Source: Ignavibacteriaceae bacterium (GTDB taxonomy: Bacteria; Bacteroidota; Ignavibacteria; Ignavibacteriales; Ignavibacteriaceae). Taken from it: a stretch of DNA of 64,000 nucleotides. The translations under genes and the position numbers were made by a program. The DNA lies in assembly GCA_013360295.1 (NCBI GenBank), contig JABWCL010000009.1, forward strand, positions 1-64,000, given 5' to 3'. The first letter of the stretch is position 1. Every line of letters begins with the position of its first letter. The notes under the pieces are model-generated. The model was not told where the DNA came from. It did no database searches and saw nothing but the letters and a program-made list of their open reading frames with translations. This document shows, one piece after another, positions 8,045-16,809 of the stretch.

Positions 8045-10366
8045 TTACCTGACAACCATCATTTTACCAGTAAAGACATCCCCTAAACCGGTTACACTAT
8101 AATAATAGGTTCCGCTGCTAAGATTGAGTTCTGGAGAGTCCGCCTTCAGATCTATTACGACTAGCCCCTTATCCACTTCACTCTCAAAAAGTGTGGAAAT
8201 TCGCCTCCCGAGTATATCGAAAAGTTCAACTTTCAGCGGAGAAGAATGTTTAACCGCTATCCTTATCGTGGTGATGGTATTGAAAGGGTTTGGGAAATTC
8301 TGAAATACTTTAAAGTCCTCAGTAATAGGGCTTTCTTTATCCACGCTTACTGTTGGAATTATGAATGTGCCCGTCCCCCCGACATCATTATATCTCTTTT
8401 TAAACTCCTGCATAAACTTATTAGCAACGTAGATATCTTTGATTATGAGGGTATTTTCATCATTTTTGGTCTCCGCCGCGGTTGACCAGTTATGAGAACC
8501 GGTTATCACAAGTGGTGAGCTGGCAGGGTGAGCGGGATCAACCATCGCATATTTATGATGGAGTGTTCCTGTGCTGGTATTTCCAAACATCTCTGCAAAA
8601 GTAGTAAGAAACTGGTATTCACTTCCCTGCTCGTTTGTCTGATTGATGATACCGCGTATCGAAGATACACCAGCATTAAAGCGATTTTTCATTGCAGTCG
8701 CAGGCTCAGAACGGGTAAAAGTATACAAGGCAAAATATATCGAGTAATTAGCCGTATTAAGAGCGTTAACAATTTTCGTGGTTGTCTGGTCTGAGGGGCT
8801 GAAATAAAGGCTAATTTCCCTTCCGCCTATATTAAAAACGTGCTGAGTATTATCAAGCTTTGAACTGCCAAATTTTGCTGCGGCAGGATTTGGAGTATCC
8901 GTGTTGCTGCCCCACATCTCTTCAAATTCTGTCAGATAGGCTTGAGCAATGGCGTGATCAGCAATAGTAACTACGTTATTTTTCCAATTGAGTTCAAGGG
9001 AAGTGATGTTATATGAGCCAGTCCAGACCAGGTCATTGGAAGAGACAGTGTCCCGACCATCAAAAACGAAGAATTTGTTGTGCATAATTCCGTCTGTAGT
9101 CGGACGTTTAATAATGGGAATACCGGCATTGACAAGTTCCTGCATTGATGCCTGTGTTGCCCTGCTGTCATAAACGATCCTGATCCTAACCCCCCTGTTC
9201 TTAGCGTTAATTAAAGCCGCTGTAACATCATGGAGCCCGTTGAAACTGTAAACTGCCATATCTATGGAATATGTCGCCGCAGTAACTTTCTCTACCAATT
9301 TAGCCTGAAAATCGATGTTGTCTTCTGCCGCGTTACCGGGAATCGCTACGCTGGTGTCAACAGGATAATTGAAAAAAACTTCAATCCTTCCCGACTGAGG
9401 GTCAGTTGACGACGTGCTGACACTAAGTACCGTGCTTTGGCTCTCCCCCACCTGATTTCGTGATATCGCACGGTAGAAATATTTAGTAGATGGCTGCAAA
9501 CCACTGACAGCCAGTACATGATAAGTCGTGTCGGTGTTTGAAATAACTGAATCTAATTCGAGGGATGCAGTCCTTCCGTATTTAATAATCGTATTACCTT
9601 TCCTGGCAGTTTGGAAATAGACCGTAAAGGAAGTAGGTGTAATATTTGAAGCAAGCACAGCATTATAAATCTGCGGAGTACCGTCAAAGATCAGATCCTG
9701 AATAAACCTCGGTATAATCTGATATCCGCTGCTGTGTGGCGGGCTGGAATCAAACTGTCCGAGAATTCCTATAACGTCAATAGTTCCTGTTGGAATGGGT
9801 GTGCCGATTATCGATGAAACATCGTTATCTACGCGTAGTTGGATTGTACCCGTTCCGTCTGTGATATTGTAGTTGGTTCCACTAGCAAAATTACCTGAAG
9901 CAGAAATAGTTACATTATTTATTCGGATCAGCTGGCTTTCATATTCCTCAAACCCGTTCCATTGCTGACCTAAAATTTCAGCAATCGTGAGAACAATCGG
10001 AGTGACAGACTTATTACTGGAATGTTTTGTAAAGGAGGAAGCAGTAGCCGCCGAGTAGTTAAACTGAGTTAAGCCGTTAAAATGTGTAACTTTTGATTTA
10101 ACCGTGACCGAATCCCCTATCACAACAAAATTAGAAAAATTGCTGCCAAAAACAGAAATTCCCGCCGTGGCATCCTGGATACTGGCGGGACCGCCTGAGG
10201 CTCCAAACTGATTTGAAACAGTCACTATACCGGTTACGGTAACGGTTGAATCCATATAAAGAGGCAGTCCGTTTGCATCATTCGTGCGAAGGTTCGAAAT
10301 AGGTATAATATTCTGAGCTGCCAGATTGAGCACCATCCCCAAAACCAGAAACAGGACTTGCTTCAT
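8045..10366 (-). CDS. Secreted phospholipase D-family protein with OB-like and Fn3 domains and a T9SS tail
   Basis: 773 residues: signal peptide (1-18, ending AAQ); an OB-fold-like region with the pattern of nuclease-accessory domains (20-225, e.g. STVTVTGIVTVSN, ISVFGSNF, GTIDVIGILGQF); a fibronectin-III-like region (230-320); two PLD halves; and a T9SS type-A sorting domain (about 680-773, with FQNFPNPFN). Both HKD motifs are complete: H429-x-K431-x4-D436 with GSYN, and H603-x-K605-x4-D610 with GSHNWS. Such enzymes hydrolyse phosphodiesters in nucleic acids or phospholipids; the accessory domain favours nucleic acid but the substrate is not determined. Predicted to be exported and attached at or released from the cell surface. 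Its ATG overlaps the stop of the preceding lipoprotein gene (ATGA). Last gene of the surface module. Confidence 0.85.
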   Translation of the reverse strand: MKQVLFLVLGMVLNLAAQNIIPISNLRTNDANGLPLYMDSTVTVTGIVTVSNQFGASGGPASIQDATAGISVFGSNFSNFVVIGDSVTVKSKVTHFNGLTQFNYSAATASSFTKHSSNKSVTPIVLTIAEILGQQWNGFEEYESQLIRINNVTISASGNFASGTNYNITDGTGTIQLRVDNDVSSIIGTPIPTGTIDVIGILGQFDSSPPHSSGYQIIPRFIQDLIFDGTPQIYNAVLASNITPTSFTVYFQTARKGNTIIKYGRTASLELDSVISNTDTTYHVLAVSGLQPSTKYFYRAISRNQVGESQSTVLSVSTSSTDPQSGRIEVFFNYPVDTSVAIPGNAAEDNIDFQAKLVEKVTAATYSIDMAVYSFNGLHDVTAALINAKNRGVRIRIVYDSRATQASMQELVNAGIPIIKRPTTDGIMHNKFFVFDGRDTVSSNDLVWTGSYNITSLELNWKNNVVTIADHAIAQAYLTEFEEMWGSNTDTPNPAAAKFGSSKLDNTQHVFNIGGREISLYFSPSDQTTTKIVNALNTANYSIYFALYTFTRSEPATAMKNRFNAGVSSIRGIINQTNEQGSEYQFLTTFAEMFGNTSTGTLHHKYAMVDPAHPASSPLVITGSHNWSTAAETKNDENTLIIKDIYVANKFMQEFKKRYNDVGGTGTFIIPTVSVDKESPITEDFKVFQNFPNPFNTITTIRIAVKHSSPLKVELFDILGRRISTLFESEVDKGLVVIDLKADSPELNLSSGTYYYSVTGLGDVFTGKMMVVR

Positions 10367-11463
10367 CGCATATCCGTCGATAATACAAACCTAAGAATAC
10401 GGTTATTTCCGGCATCGGCCACATATAATGTCCGATCGAAATGGGCAACTCCCGATGGATTGTTGAAAATTCCAGGACCACCAAATGATTCCTTTTCGTC
10501 GCCAAATGAATTAAATTTGTAAATGGAATCTTTACCGGTATCAGCGATATATATGTTGTTGGCATTATCAATTGTAATTCCCTCCGGGCTGATGAATTTG
10601 TTTACTTTCATCATTTCGGCACCTCCGCTGCCTGGATCTAGTCTGTTCTGATAGCCCGCAAATTCAGATGTCACAACAAACGTCATCCATTGTGCCCTGA
10701 AACTGTTCTCACCGGTCATACCCATAATAAAATCAACGCTTCTGCGATTAAATGAAGCAAGTGCGCTAAGATTGTTTACCGAAAGTAAACCAGTGCCTAT
10801 AGGATTAAGGAGGGGTAATCTGCCAATAAGAGTATCCGCTTTTGCTCCGCCAGGTAAATTTTTCTTCTGAAAAATAAGGATTGAATTATCGGGGTCAATA
10901 ATACTGGTATTATTGGGGCCTTTCCTGCCAATATAGAATGAATTATCGTAAAATGTACATACCGATGTATAAACCCTATCTGGGAACTGGTAGTCTGAAG
11001 AAACGTTATACCTCGGTAAAATTCTGTTCATTTGTGCCGCTGAAAGATCGTGTAATGCACCTGCCATATCAATCTTGTAAACAGCGCTGTATGTCCTCGT
11101 TTCTCCGGTGCTGAGAGTAGTATCGAAGGTACCGCAAACAATTAAATTAAACTGGTAATCCTGCGCGAGTGCGACCGGTTTGGGCACAGATTTGGTGGAT
11201 AAAACCTGTCCATTGAGATTCATCATCACAATACGGTTGTTATCAGTATCGGCAACGTAGATGAATGGTTCTTTGCCGACTATTATATCCTGAGGGTTAT
11301 TAAAGCCACCCCAAACAGGCGATATCTGAACATAAATTGTATCACCAGTAATATTAGTTGTTCCGCCTGATGAAATAAAATCATCAAGGTCCAGTTTATC
11401 ACCGCAACCGATAAATGCAAATGCTAAAAGAACAAATGTACTTATATAATATTTCATATTCAT
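10363..11463 (-). CDS. NHL-repeat beta-propeller lipoprotein
   Basis: A 366-residue lipoprotein. The signal peptide ends in a lipobox, FAFIGC (Cys20), followed by acidic residues. NHL-type propeller blades are visible as YVADTDNNRIVMMN near the N-terminus and as PEGITIDNANNIYIADTG and LYVADAGNNRILRF at the C-terminus; the middle is more diverged. Such propellers usually bind proteins or ligands and have no catalytic site here. I chose the ATG at 11463, which forms a TGATG overlap with the stop of the PorV-like gene; a TTG one codon upstream and an ATG two codons downstream are alternatives. Probably an envelope partner of the TonB receptor, PorV-like protein and PLD protein encoded beside it; the partner role is inference. 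Confidence 0.82.
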   Translation of the reverse strand: MNMKYYISTFVLLAFAFIGCGDKLDLDDFISSGGTTNITGDTIYVQISPVWGGFNNPQDIIVGKEPFIYVADTDNNRIVMMNLNGQVLSTKSVPKPVALAQDYQFNLIVCGTFDTTLSTGETRTYSAVYKIDMAGALHDLSAAQMNRILPRYNVSSDYQFPDRVYTSVCTFYDNSFYIGRKGPNNTSIIDPDNSILIFQKKNLPGGAKADTLIGRLPLLNPIGTGLLSVNNLSALASFNRRSVDFIMGMTGENSFRAQWMTFVVTSEFAGYQNRLDPGSGGAEMMKVNKFISPEGITIDNANNIYIADTGKDSIYKFNSFGDEKESFGGPGIFNNPSGVAHFDRTLYVADAGNNRILRFVLSTDMR

Positions 11464-12455
11464 CAAATCCCTAAGCTAAGAGTTATTCTATGAGCCGCGC
11501 CTAATCTGTCAAAATGAGCATAGGCATAATCCACTGAAACTGTTGAGATCAGAAGCGGGGCTTTCAAACCCGCACCGAATGAATAATCCTGGTCTTCAAC
11601 ATTAAATTTATATCCTCCCCTAAGGAATAACTGAGAACCAAGCTCAGGAATTATATATGCGTATTCCAGCCCAACACCAACGTTTTCACTATTATCATTG
11701 GGATGATTCAGTTGAAGGCTCGCGGTTAACCGTTGCATATCTTCCATTATTGGTTCAAAAGCAAAACCAACCCGGAACATTGTTGGTGGCGAAAATGACT
11801 GCCAGTCTGATTTCTTTCGCTTTCCAACAAGACTTACTTCACCATCGGGAGCAAGTTGATTTCCAAAATTTGTGACTGCAACCGCGAATCGGGATGTGCC
11901 CAGTCCGGTATAGTAAAATGTTCCTAAGTCGATCAGGATTCCCCTCATCTTAAGTTTATCAAGAGTCTCCTCAACATATCTTAATGTACCACCAAAACTG
12001 AACTTATCAGTCATTTTCCTGGAATAAGATAAACCAACAGCTATATCACTGAAAGTAAAATATTCTCCGGTTCCGAAAGGCGCAAATTCCGTGGTGACTT
12101 TCATCTCATCCATAGTGAGTGCGATTACTGAGAGACCTATTGCATCTTCCGCGGTTAAATGATACACGACACCTAAATAGTCGTGGTTAATGTCCGCGAA
12201 CCATTTATTGTGTGAAAACATAATCTGATTTTCTGAAAAATTAACGAGTCCGGCGGGATTCCAGTAGAGTGCCGAAGCATCATCCACGACCGCCACAAAA
12301 CTCTCACCCATTGATGATGCTCTTCCGCCTACTCCGATTTTCAGAAATTGAAGTGAAGATATACCCGCTCTCTGCGCTCCCAAAGTAGGAAATAACTGCG
12401 CGCGGAGTGGAATGGCTGTTATAAATACCAATAAAACTAAAACGAATTTTTTCAT
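11463..12455 (-). CDS. PorV/PorQ-family outer membrane protein
   Basis: A 330-residue outer-membrane barrel with a signal peptide ending near IPLRAQ. The N-terminal signature FLKIGVGGRASSMGESFVA...ASALYWNPAGL is the hallmark of the PorV/PorQ (UPF0164) family, related to FadL-type barrels. PorV in known T9SS shuttles cargo from the translocon to the attachment complex. Here the gene is embedded among T9SS cargo and receptor genes rather than core T9SS genes, so it could be a dedicated cargo handler or simply a barrel of the same family. It starts 1 base after the TonB receptor stop and overlaps the NHL lipoprotein start, implying translational coupling. Confidence 0.88.
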   Translation of the reverse strand: MKKFVLVLLVFITAIPLRAQLFPTLGAQRAGISSLQFLKIGVGGRASSMGESFVAVVDDASALYWNPAGLVNFSENQIMFSHNKWFADINHDYLGVVYHLTAEDAIGLSVIALTMDEMKVTTEFAPFGTGEYFTFSDIAVGLSYSRKMTDKFSFGGTLRYVEETLDKLKMRGILIDLGTFYYTGLGTSRFAVAVTNFGNQLAPDGEVSLVGKRKKSDWQSFSPPTMFRVGFAFEPIMEDMQRLTASLQLNHPNDNSENVGVGLEYAYIIPELGSQLFLRGGYKFNVEDQDYSFGAGLKAPLLISTVSVDYAYAHFDRLGAAHRITLSLGI

Positions 12456-12456
12456 A

Positions 12457-15267
12457 TTATATCTTAAAATTTACTCCTACTCTGATATTCCTTCTGGTAA
12501 GATAGCGTGCAGGATTGTAGGGATAAGGATTTAACGGAGCCTGCAGGTCAGGGTATCTTGGATCGTTCCAACTTGTGGGAACATCATCTCCGAATTCGTA
12601 AGCTCTTCCGGTAACCGGATTAATGATCGCGGAGTTTTTCCAATCAAACAAATTGTTTATTTCGGCAAATAGTGTGAAAGAAGTTTTTCCAACTTTTATA
12701 TACTTTTCGAAATTCAGATCAATCCATGACCAATTATCACCAATTTCTCCGAACCTGTTAGTCCGGTCAGTCTCATATTCGGGCCTTCCGTCAATTTCAT
12801 AATTTCCCGTAAAGACTGAAGGTGTATACCTCTTCCCGGACTGGAAGAAGAATCTTACGAACACATTATAATCATCAAGAATACCATTGCCGAAATCAAA
12901 TAAAGCCTCATCTTTGGCAACATAGAAGCTCAGATTCAGCGATGCTGAAAAAGGCCTGTCCCACGGGACATAATCTTCCTTGATAGATTCATCGAGCAAG
13001 CCTGAAAGCACAAGGACGCCGTCATCTGCGGAACTGCTCTTCCCTGTCACGATTGAATAGGTAAAGGAAGCTGAACCGCTGAAGGCTCTGCCCATTCTCT
13101 TTTTATATTCAAACTCCAGGCCTCTTGATCTGGCATAATCCTGATTCACGTATGTGATGAATCTTTGAGTAGCGAACCTGGCAGAACTAATCCGGGATGT
13201 CCTGGTATTCACGTAATCAAAGATATCTTTATAGTATGCCGTTACGGTAAGGACGTCATCTTCCGTAAACTGGGTTTTTAAGCCCAACTCATAAGCCACG
13301 GTTGTTTCGGGTTTAAGGTTTGGATTTCCGAATTTCTGGAATGATGACTTCGCGCTGAATGGATTAAGTTTTGCGTATACAAACTGAGGTTTCGGCCATT
13401 TACTGAAATGACCGTATGAAAAGAACAGAGTCTGGTTATCAGAGATCGGGTGTGAAATACCCAATCTGGGGCTCAACCTTCCTTTATAATACCTGTCACC
13501 GAAGAACTTATAGCTTTCGGATCTGTATTTTTCCCGGACCTCGTCGGGAATTGTGATGACATCGGGGTTCCCGACAGCATCATCCACAAATTTACCGGGG
13601 AACCAAAAATCGAAGCGTAGCCCGAAATTAAGAATCATACCTCCGAAATTAATGTTATCCTGTGCGTATACTGAACCTAATGCAGGATAAACTTTGTATA
13701 TATCATTGTTAAGTCCGTACTCGCCAACCCACGGTTTATAGATATCCACAACCTGCATTTCCTGGAACTGCAGATTGAATCCGGTCTTAAATTTGTTTTT
13801 TTCATCAAAGAAACTTGTATAGTCTCCTCTTACCGAGAATTCTTCAAGATGGTGATCGTGCCAAGTAAAAGGATTTCCAACATCCCAGAATCCGTCGCCG
13901 GGTATCATACCAATCGTATCACGGGTAGAATTGTAATACTCAATCGGGAAATTAGGAAAATCCAATGGCTCATTATACTCATTCCATTTTTTTCCGTTGG
14001 CATCAGACCTGAGATGAGTGAAATAATGGCTTAACTTCAGTTCATAATAATTTTTGGAATTGACAGTGTGAGTAAGCGTGAATGTATGATAATTGTTTTT
14101 ATGCGTATAAACATTTGCCTGATCGAGAATATTCTGGAACTCATACTGGTAACCAGGACTTGGTTCGATATATTCCAGATTGGACTGAAGACTCTGAGAA
14201 TTCTGATTAATGCCCACAGACTGATTATAAGAATACGCAAATTTCATAGTCGGCGAATACTTATAAGTCAGTTTACCTAACCAGAACCAGTTATTCTCTG
14301 TCCGGAAAGCAAATTTTTCACCTCCGAAAATTGAAGAATAAATCTTCCTTGGTTTCACTTTAAAGTATCCCTGAGTTACGCCGTCACTCAATCCTGCATA
14401 ACCATTCACGAAAAAAGAAACTTCACCCGGAAGATTTAAACCGATTGCGGGCAAAACAAAGTTCGTAAGCGGCTCAGGACCACTAAAATTAAATTCCACA
14501 ATATCTGTATTAAAGACAAAGGGTGACGAGATCGGTAAAATATTATCCGTCTTATAAGACAGAAACGCGTGGAACCTGTTGATACTTCCTTCCCTGGTTC
14601 GCACATTTACAATTCCCGAGGTTGCCTGACCAAATTCAGCATTAAAGCCACCGGTAATTACCTCTACTTCCTCAATGGAATTCGCGCTAAGTTGCAAACC
14701 AAAACCTGTACCCGAGAGAGGATCCTGAACTGAAACACCGTCAAGCAAAAAAGCGTTTTCATACGAACGTCCGCCACGGATATGAATCGAATTATCCGAC
14801 TTAACCACGCCTGCCTGCTGGGTTACGATATCATTAATATTCTCAACAATTGAGAGCTCAATCTCCTCACGTGAAACTGAGCGTTTACTCTGTGTTTCCT
14901 CAACATTAACAAGCGGTTTCTCTCCAATTATGACAATGTCCTGTTCAAGTGTAAGCACGGTTTCATCCAGATTTACATTAAGCACAGTACTTTTCCCTGC
15001 GGTAATTTTAGTACCTGTATACTGAATAGTCTTGTAACCGATCAGGGATACTTCAACCGTATAACTTCCCGGTGATATATTCTGAATGTTAAACCTGCCC
15101 TGGATATCAGTGGTAGCCCCGAAGTGGGTACCTTTAACAATAATGTTTACCCCTGGTAATCCTTCTTTGGTTTTATTGTCGGTTACAACTCCGCTTACCG
15201 ACCCTTTGCTCTGCGGGAAGATTAACTGACAGAAAAGGAGTATTAATAGCGTAATTATTTTTTTCAT
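12457..15267 (-). CDS. TonB-dependent receptor with carboxypeptidase-like regulatory domain
   Basis: A 936-residue outer membrane receptor. After the signal peptide (about 1-18) comes a carboxypeptidase-regulatory-like beta-sandwich (20-110, GSVSGVVTDNKTKEGLPGVN...GYKTIQY), then the plug domain (about 115-225, with VSREEIEL, IRGGRSYENAFLLDGVSVQDP and GFNAEFGQATSGIVNVRT), then a long beta-barrel ending in GVNFKI. This architecture is typical of Bacteroidota receptors for large substrates, but there is no SusD partner next door, so a SusC role is unlikely. In Ignavibacteria and relatives similar receptors sit beside PorV-like proteins, as here. ATG overlaps the stop of the upstream lipoprotein gene (ATGA). 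Substrate unknown. Confidence 0.9.
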   Translation of the reverse strand: MKKIITLLILLFCQLIFPQSKGSVSGVVTDNKTKEGLPGVNIIVKGTHFGATTDIQGRFNIQNISPGSYTVEVSLIGYKTIQYTGTKITAGKSTVLNVNLDETVLTLEQDIVIIGEKPLVNVEETQSKRSVSREEIELSIVENINDIVTQQAGVVKSDNSIHIRGGRSYENAFLLDGVSVQDPLSGTGFGLQLSANSIEEVEVITGGFNAEFGQATSGIVNVRTREGSINRFHAFLSYKTDNILPISSPFVFNTDIVEFNFSGPEPLTNFVLPAIGLNLPGEVSFFVNGYAGLSDGVTQGYFKVKPRKIYSSIFGGEKFAFRTENNWFWLGKLTYKYSPTMKFAYSYNQSVGINQNSQSLQSNLEYIEPSPGYQYEFQNILDQANVYTHKNNYHTFTLTHTVNSKNYYELKLSHYFTHLRSDANGKKWNEYNEPLDFPNFPIEYYNSTRDTIGMIPGDGFWDVGNPFTWHDHHLEEFSVRGDYTSFFDEKNKFKTGFNLQFQEMQVVDIYKPWVGEYGLNNDIYKVYPALGSVYAQDNINFGGMILNFGLRFDFWFPGKFVDDAVGNPDVITIPDEVREKYRSESYKFFGDRYYKGRLSPRLGISHPISDNQTLFFSYGHFSKWPKPQFVYAKLNPFSAKSSFQKFGNPNLKPETTVAYELGLKTQFTEDDVLTVTAYYKDIFDYVNTRTSRISSARFATQRFITYVNQDYARSRGLEFEYKKRMGRAFSGSASFTYSIVTGKSSSADDGVLVLSGLLDESIKEDYVPWDRPFSASLNLSFYVAKDEALFDFGNGILDDYNVFVRFFFQSGKRYTPSVFTGNYEIDGRPEYETDRTNRFGEIGDNWSWIDLNFEKYIKVGKTSFTLFAEINNLFDWKNSAIINPVTGRAYEFGDDVPTSWNDPRYPDLQAPLNPYPYNPARYLTRRNIRVGVNFKI

Positions 15268-16802
15268 GGGATCAAACCAAATTCATCGAACAAAACTTTA
15301 TTAAATAGCAGTGATACATTACCTGCTGTGCCGTCGCATCGGTGAAGAGGAAGTCCGATAAAGAAAATATTCTTCTCGTTATTAATAAACCCGATCGCTC
15401 CCGGCAAAACATTATTCGCGAAATAATAGACTCTCTGAGCGCTAAATCCTGATATGTAGGTTGTTCGCACACGAGCTATACTTGCAGTAGTTGTCAGACC
15501 CGGATAATTAACAGCGTTAGGATCCGCTGATACCGCGGTATTAGGCAAAAGAAAAGAAAGCGGAGCAGATGTCGAATCAACAGGAAGAAAAGACTGTATA
15601 TTGATTACATCAAGCGTCTGAGGAAACTGCATAGAGAAAAATACTTTGCCGCCCGACTCTGTGAATTTTCTAACAGAATTTCCCGCCAGTTCCAGACTGG
15701 GATTTGTATCAGTATACCAAAAAATATATTTAAATAGTTTCAGTGTGACCGGGAAACTGATGTTCGAAAAAGGCAGTTTATTTTTATTCAAATCCCAGAC
15801 ATCATATTCACCATTCAATGCTCCCGAATTTACGCTATTCAAAGTTGTTGAATAAAAAGACGAAGCATCGTCAGCAGTGATATAGTCATCAATAAGCAGA
15901 AATTTACCCGTTGGTTTCTTTACGTACCAGTTTGTGGAAGATGACGGGAGAGAAATAAATTCACTCTTTGCGCCGGAGATATCTTCTGCCTGGACAAAGA
16001 ACTTATTGAAATCATTGTATTTAAGGCCTCGTAGCTGAACCGAAAACACATTCGATTCTGATCCGTCAATAAGAATATCCATCAGAGGTTCTGCTGCGTT
16101 CAGATCGTTGATCCTGAGTGTAATAAGCCTGATATTACCACCGATTACTACCCTGTCAGCAGGATCTGAAGTATCGTTAAGACATATTGTGATCTTACTT
16201 ATGGTTGCGTCTCCGTCAATATCAGAAGCATTCCAGGCGAAAGTCATAACCGGGAAGGAAGTATCTGGTAAAACTGTCAGCGTATTCCAGGATATCACAG
16301 GTGATGAGTTTTTTATCGGTACGTCAAGTTTAGCAGGAGTTGGATCAACATCTCCAATATCATAATACTTTTCACCATTATCCCAGATACCATTACCATT
16401 GTTATCAATAAAGGGTTCAGGCCCAAAATCAATTCCGTTCCTGAGCACCTTGTTATCATAGGTTCCGTTACCGCTGTTATCACAAGCGATTACCTGAAAC
16501 GGATAAGTGGTGTCACTGGCACCGATTTGCAAAGCAAAAAGGCTGTCATTTCTGGTGGTGAATCCCCAGTTCGTATTATCCCATGATATGTAATAACCAA
16601 TGACAAGTCCGTCAGGATCATCTCCCCACCAATGCATCTGAAGTTTACTCGGCTGCTGGGATATAGTTGTATCCGGTACGAGGAATAATCCCGTATCCGG
16701 AGGAAGATTGGACACGGGATTATCAACAAGCTCGTCAGTGCAGGATATTATTGTAGCTGATATCAGAGCTACCGCTAAAAAGCGGATTAAATACGATTTC
16801 AA
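15264..16802 (-). CDS. Large surface lipoprotein with Ig-like and Rossmann-like regions, function unknown
   Basis: 512 residues. Lipobox SATIISC (Cys21) marks a lipoprotein. The N-terminal half looks like one or two Ig/Fn3-type sandwiches (WWGDDPDGLVIGYYISWDN; FAWNASDIDGDATISKI). A calcium-loop-like motif, DNNGNGIWDNGE, interrupts them. The C-terminal half starts KFLLIDDYITADDASSFY and may adopt a glutamine-amidotransferase-like fold, as in other Bacteroidota surface proteins; no catalytic triad is evident. I do not recognise a named family. The start is TTG 7 bases after the preceding T9SS gene; its end overlaps the TonB receptor ATG, so the two are translationally coupled and probably act together at the outer membrane. 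Confidence 0.78.
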   Translation of the reverse strand: MKSYLIRFLAVALISATIISCTDELVDNPVSNLPPDTGLFLVPDTTISQQPSKLQMHWWGDDPDGLVIGYYISWDNTNWGFTTRNDSLFALQIGASDTTYPFQVIACDNSGNGTYDNKVLRNGIDFGPEPFIDNNGNGIWDNGEKYYDIGDVDPTPAKLDVPIKNSSPVISWNTLTVLPDTSFPVMTFAWNASDIDGDATISKITICLNDTSDPADRVVIGGNIRLITLRINDLNAAEPLMDILIDGSESNVFSVQLRGLKYNDFNKFFVQAEDISGAKSEFISLPSSSTNWYVKKPTGKFLLIDDYITADDASSFYSTTLNSVNSGALNGEYDVWDLNKNKLPFSNISFPVTLKLFKYIFWYTDTNPSLELAGNSVRKFTESGGKVFFSMQFPQTLDVINIQSFLPVDSTSAPLSFLLPNTAVSADPNAVNYPGLTTTASIARVRTTYISGFSAQRVYYFANNVLPGAIGFINNEKNIFFIGLPLHRCDGTAGNVSLLFNKVLFDEFGLIP

Positions 16803-16809
16803 TTTTTTC

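Noticed and set aside
12457-15267. SusC-type polysaccharide receptor
   Set aside because: No SusD-like gene lies next to it and no glycan-degrading enzymes are nearby; only the general receptor family can be named.
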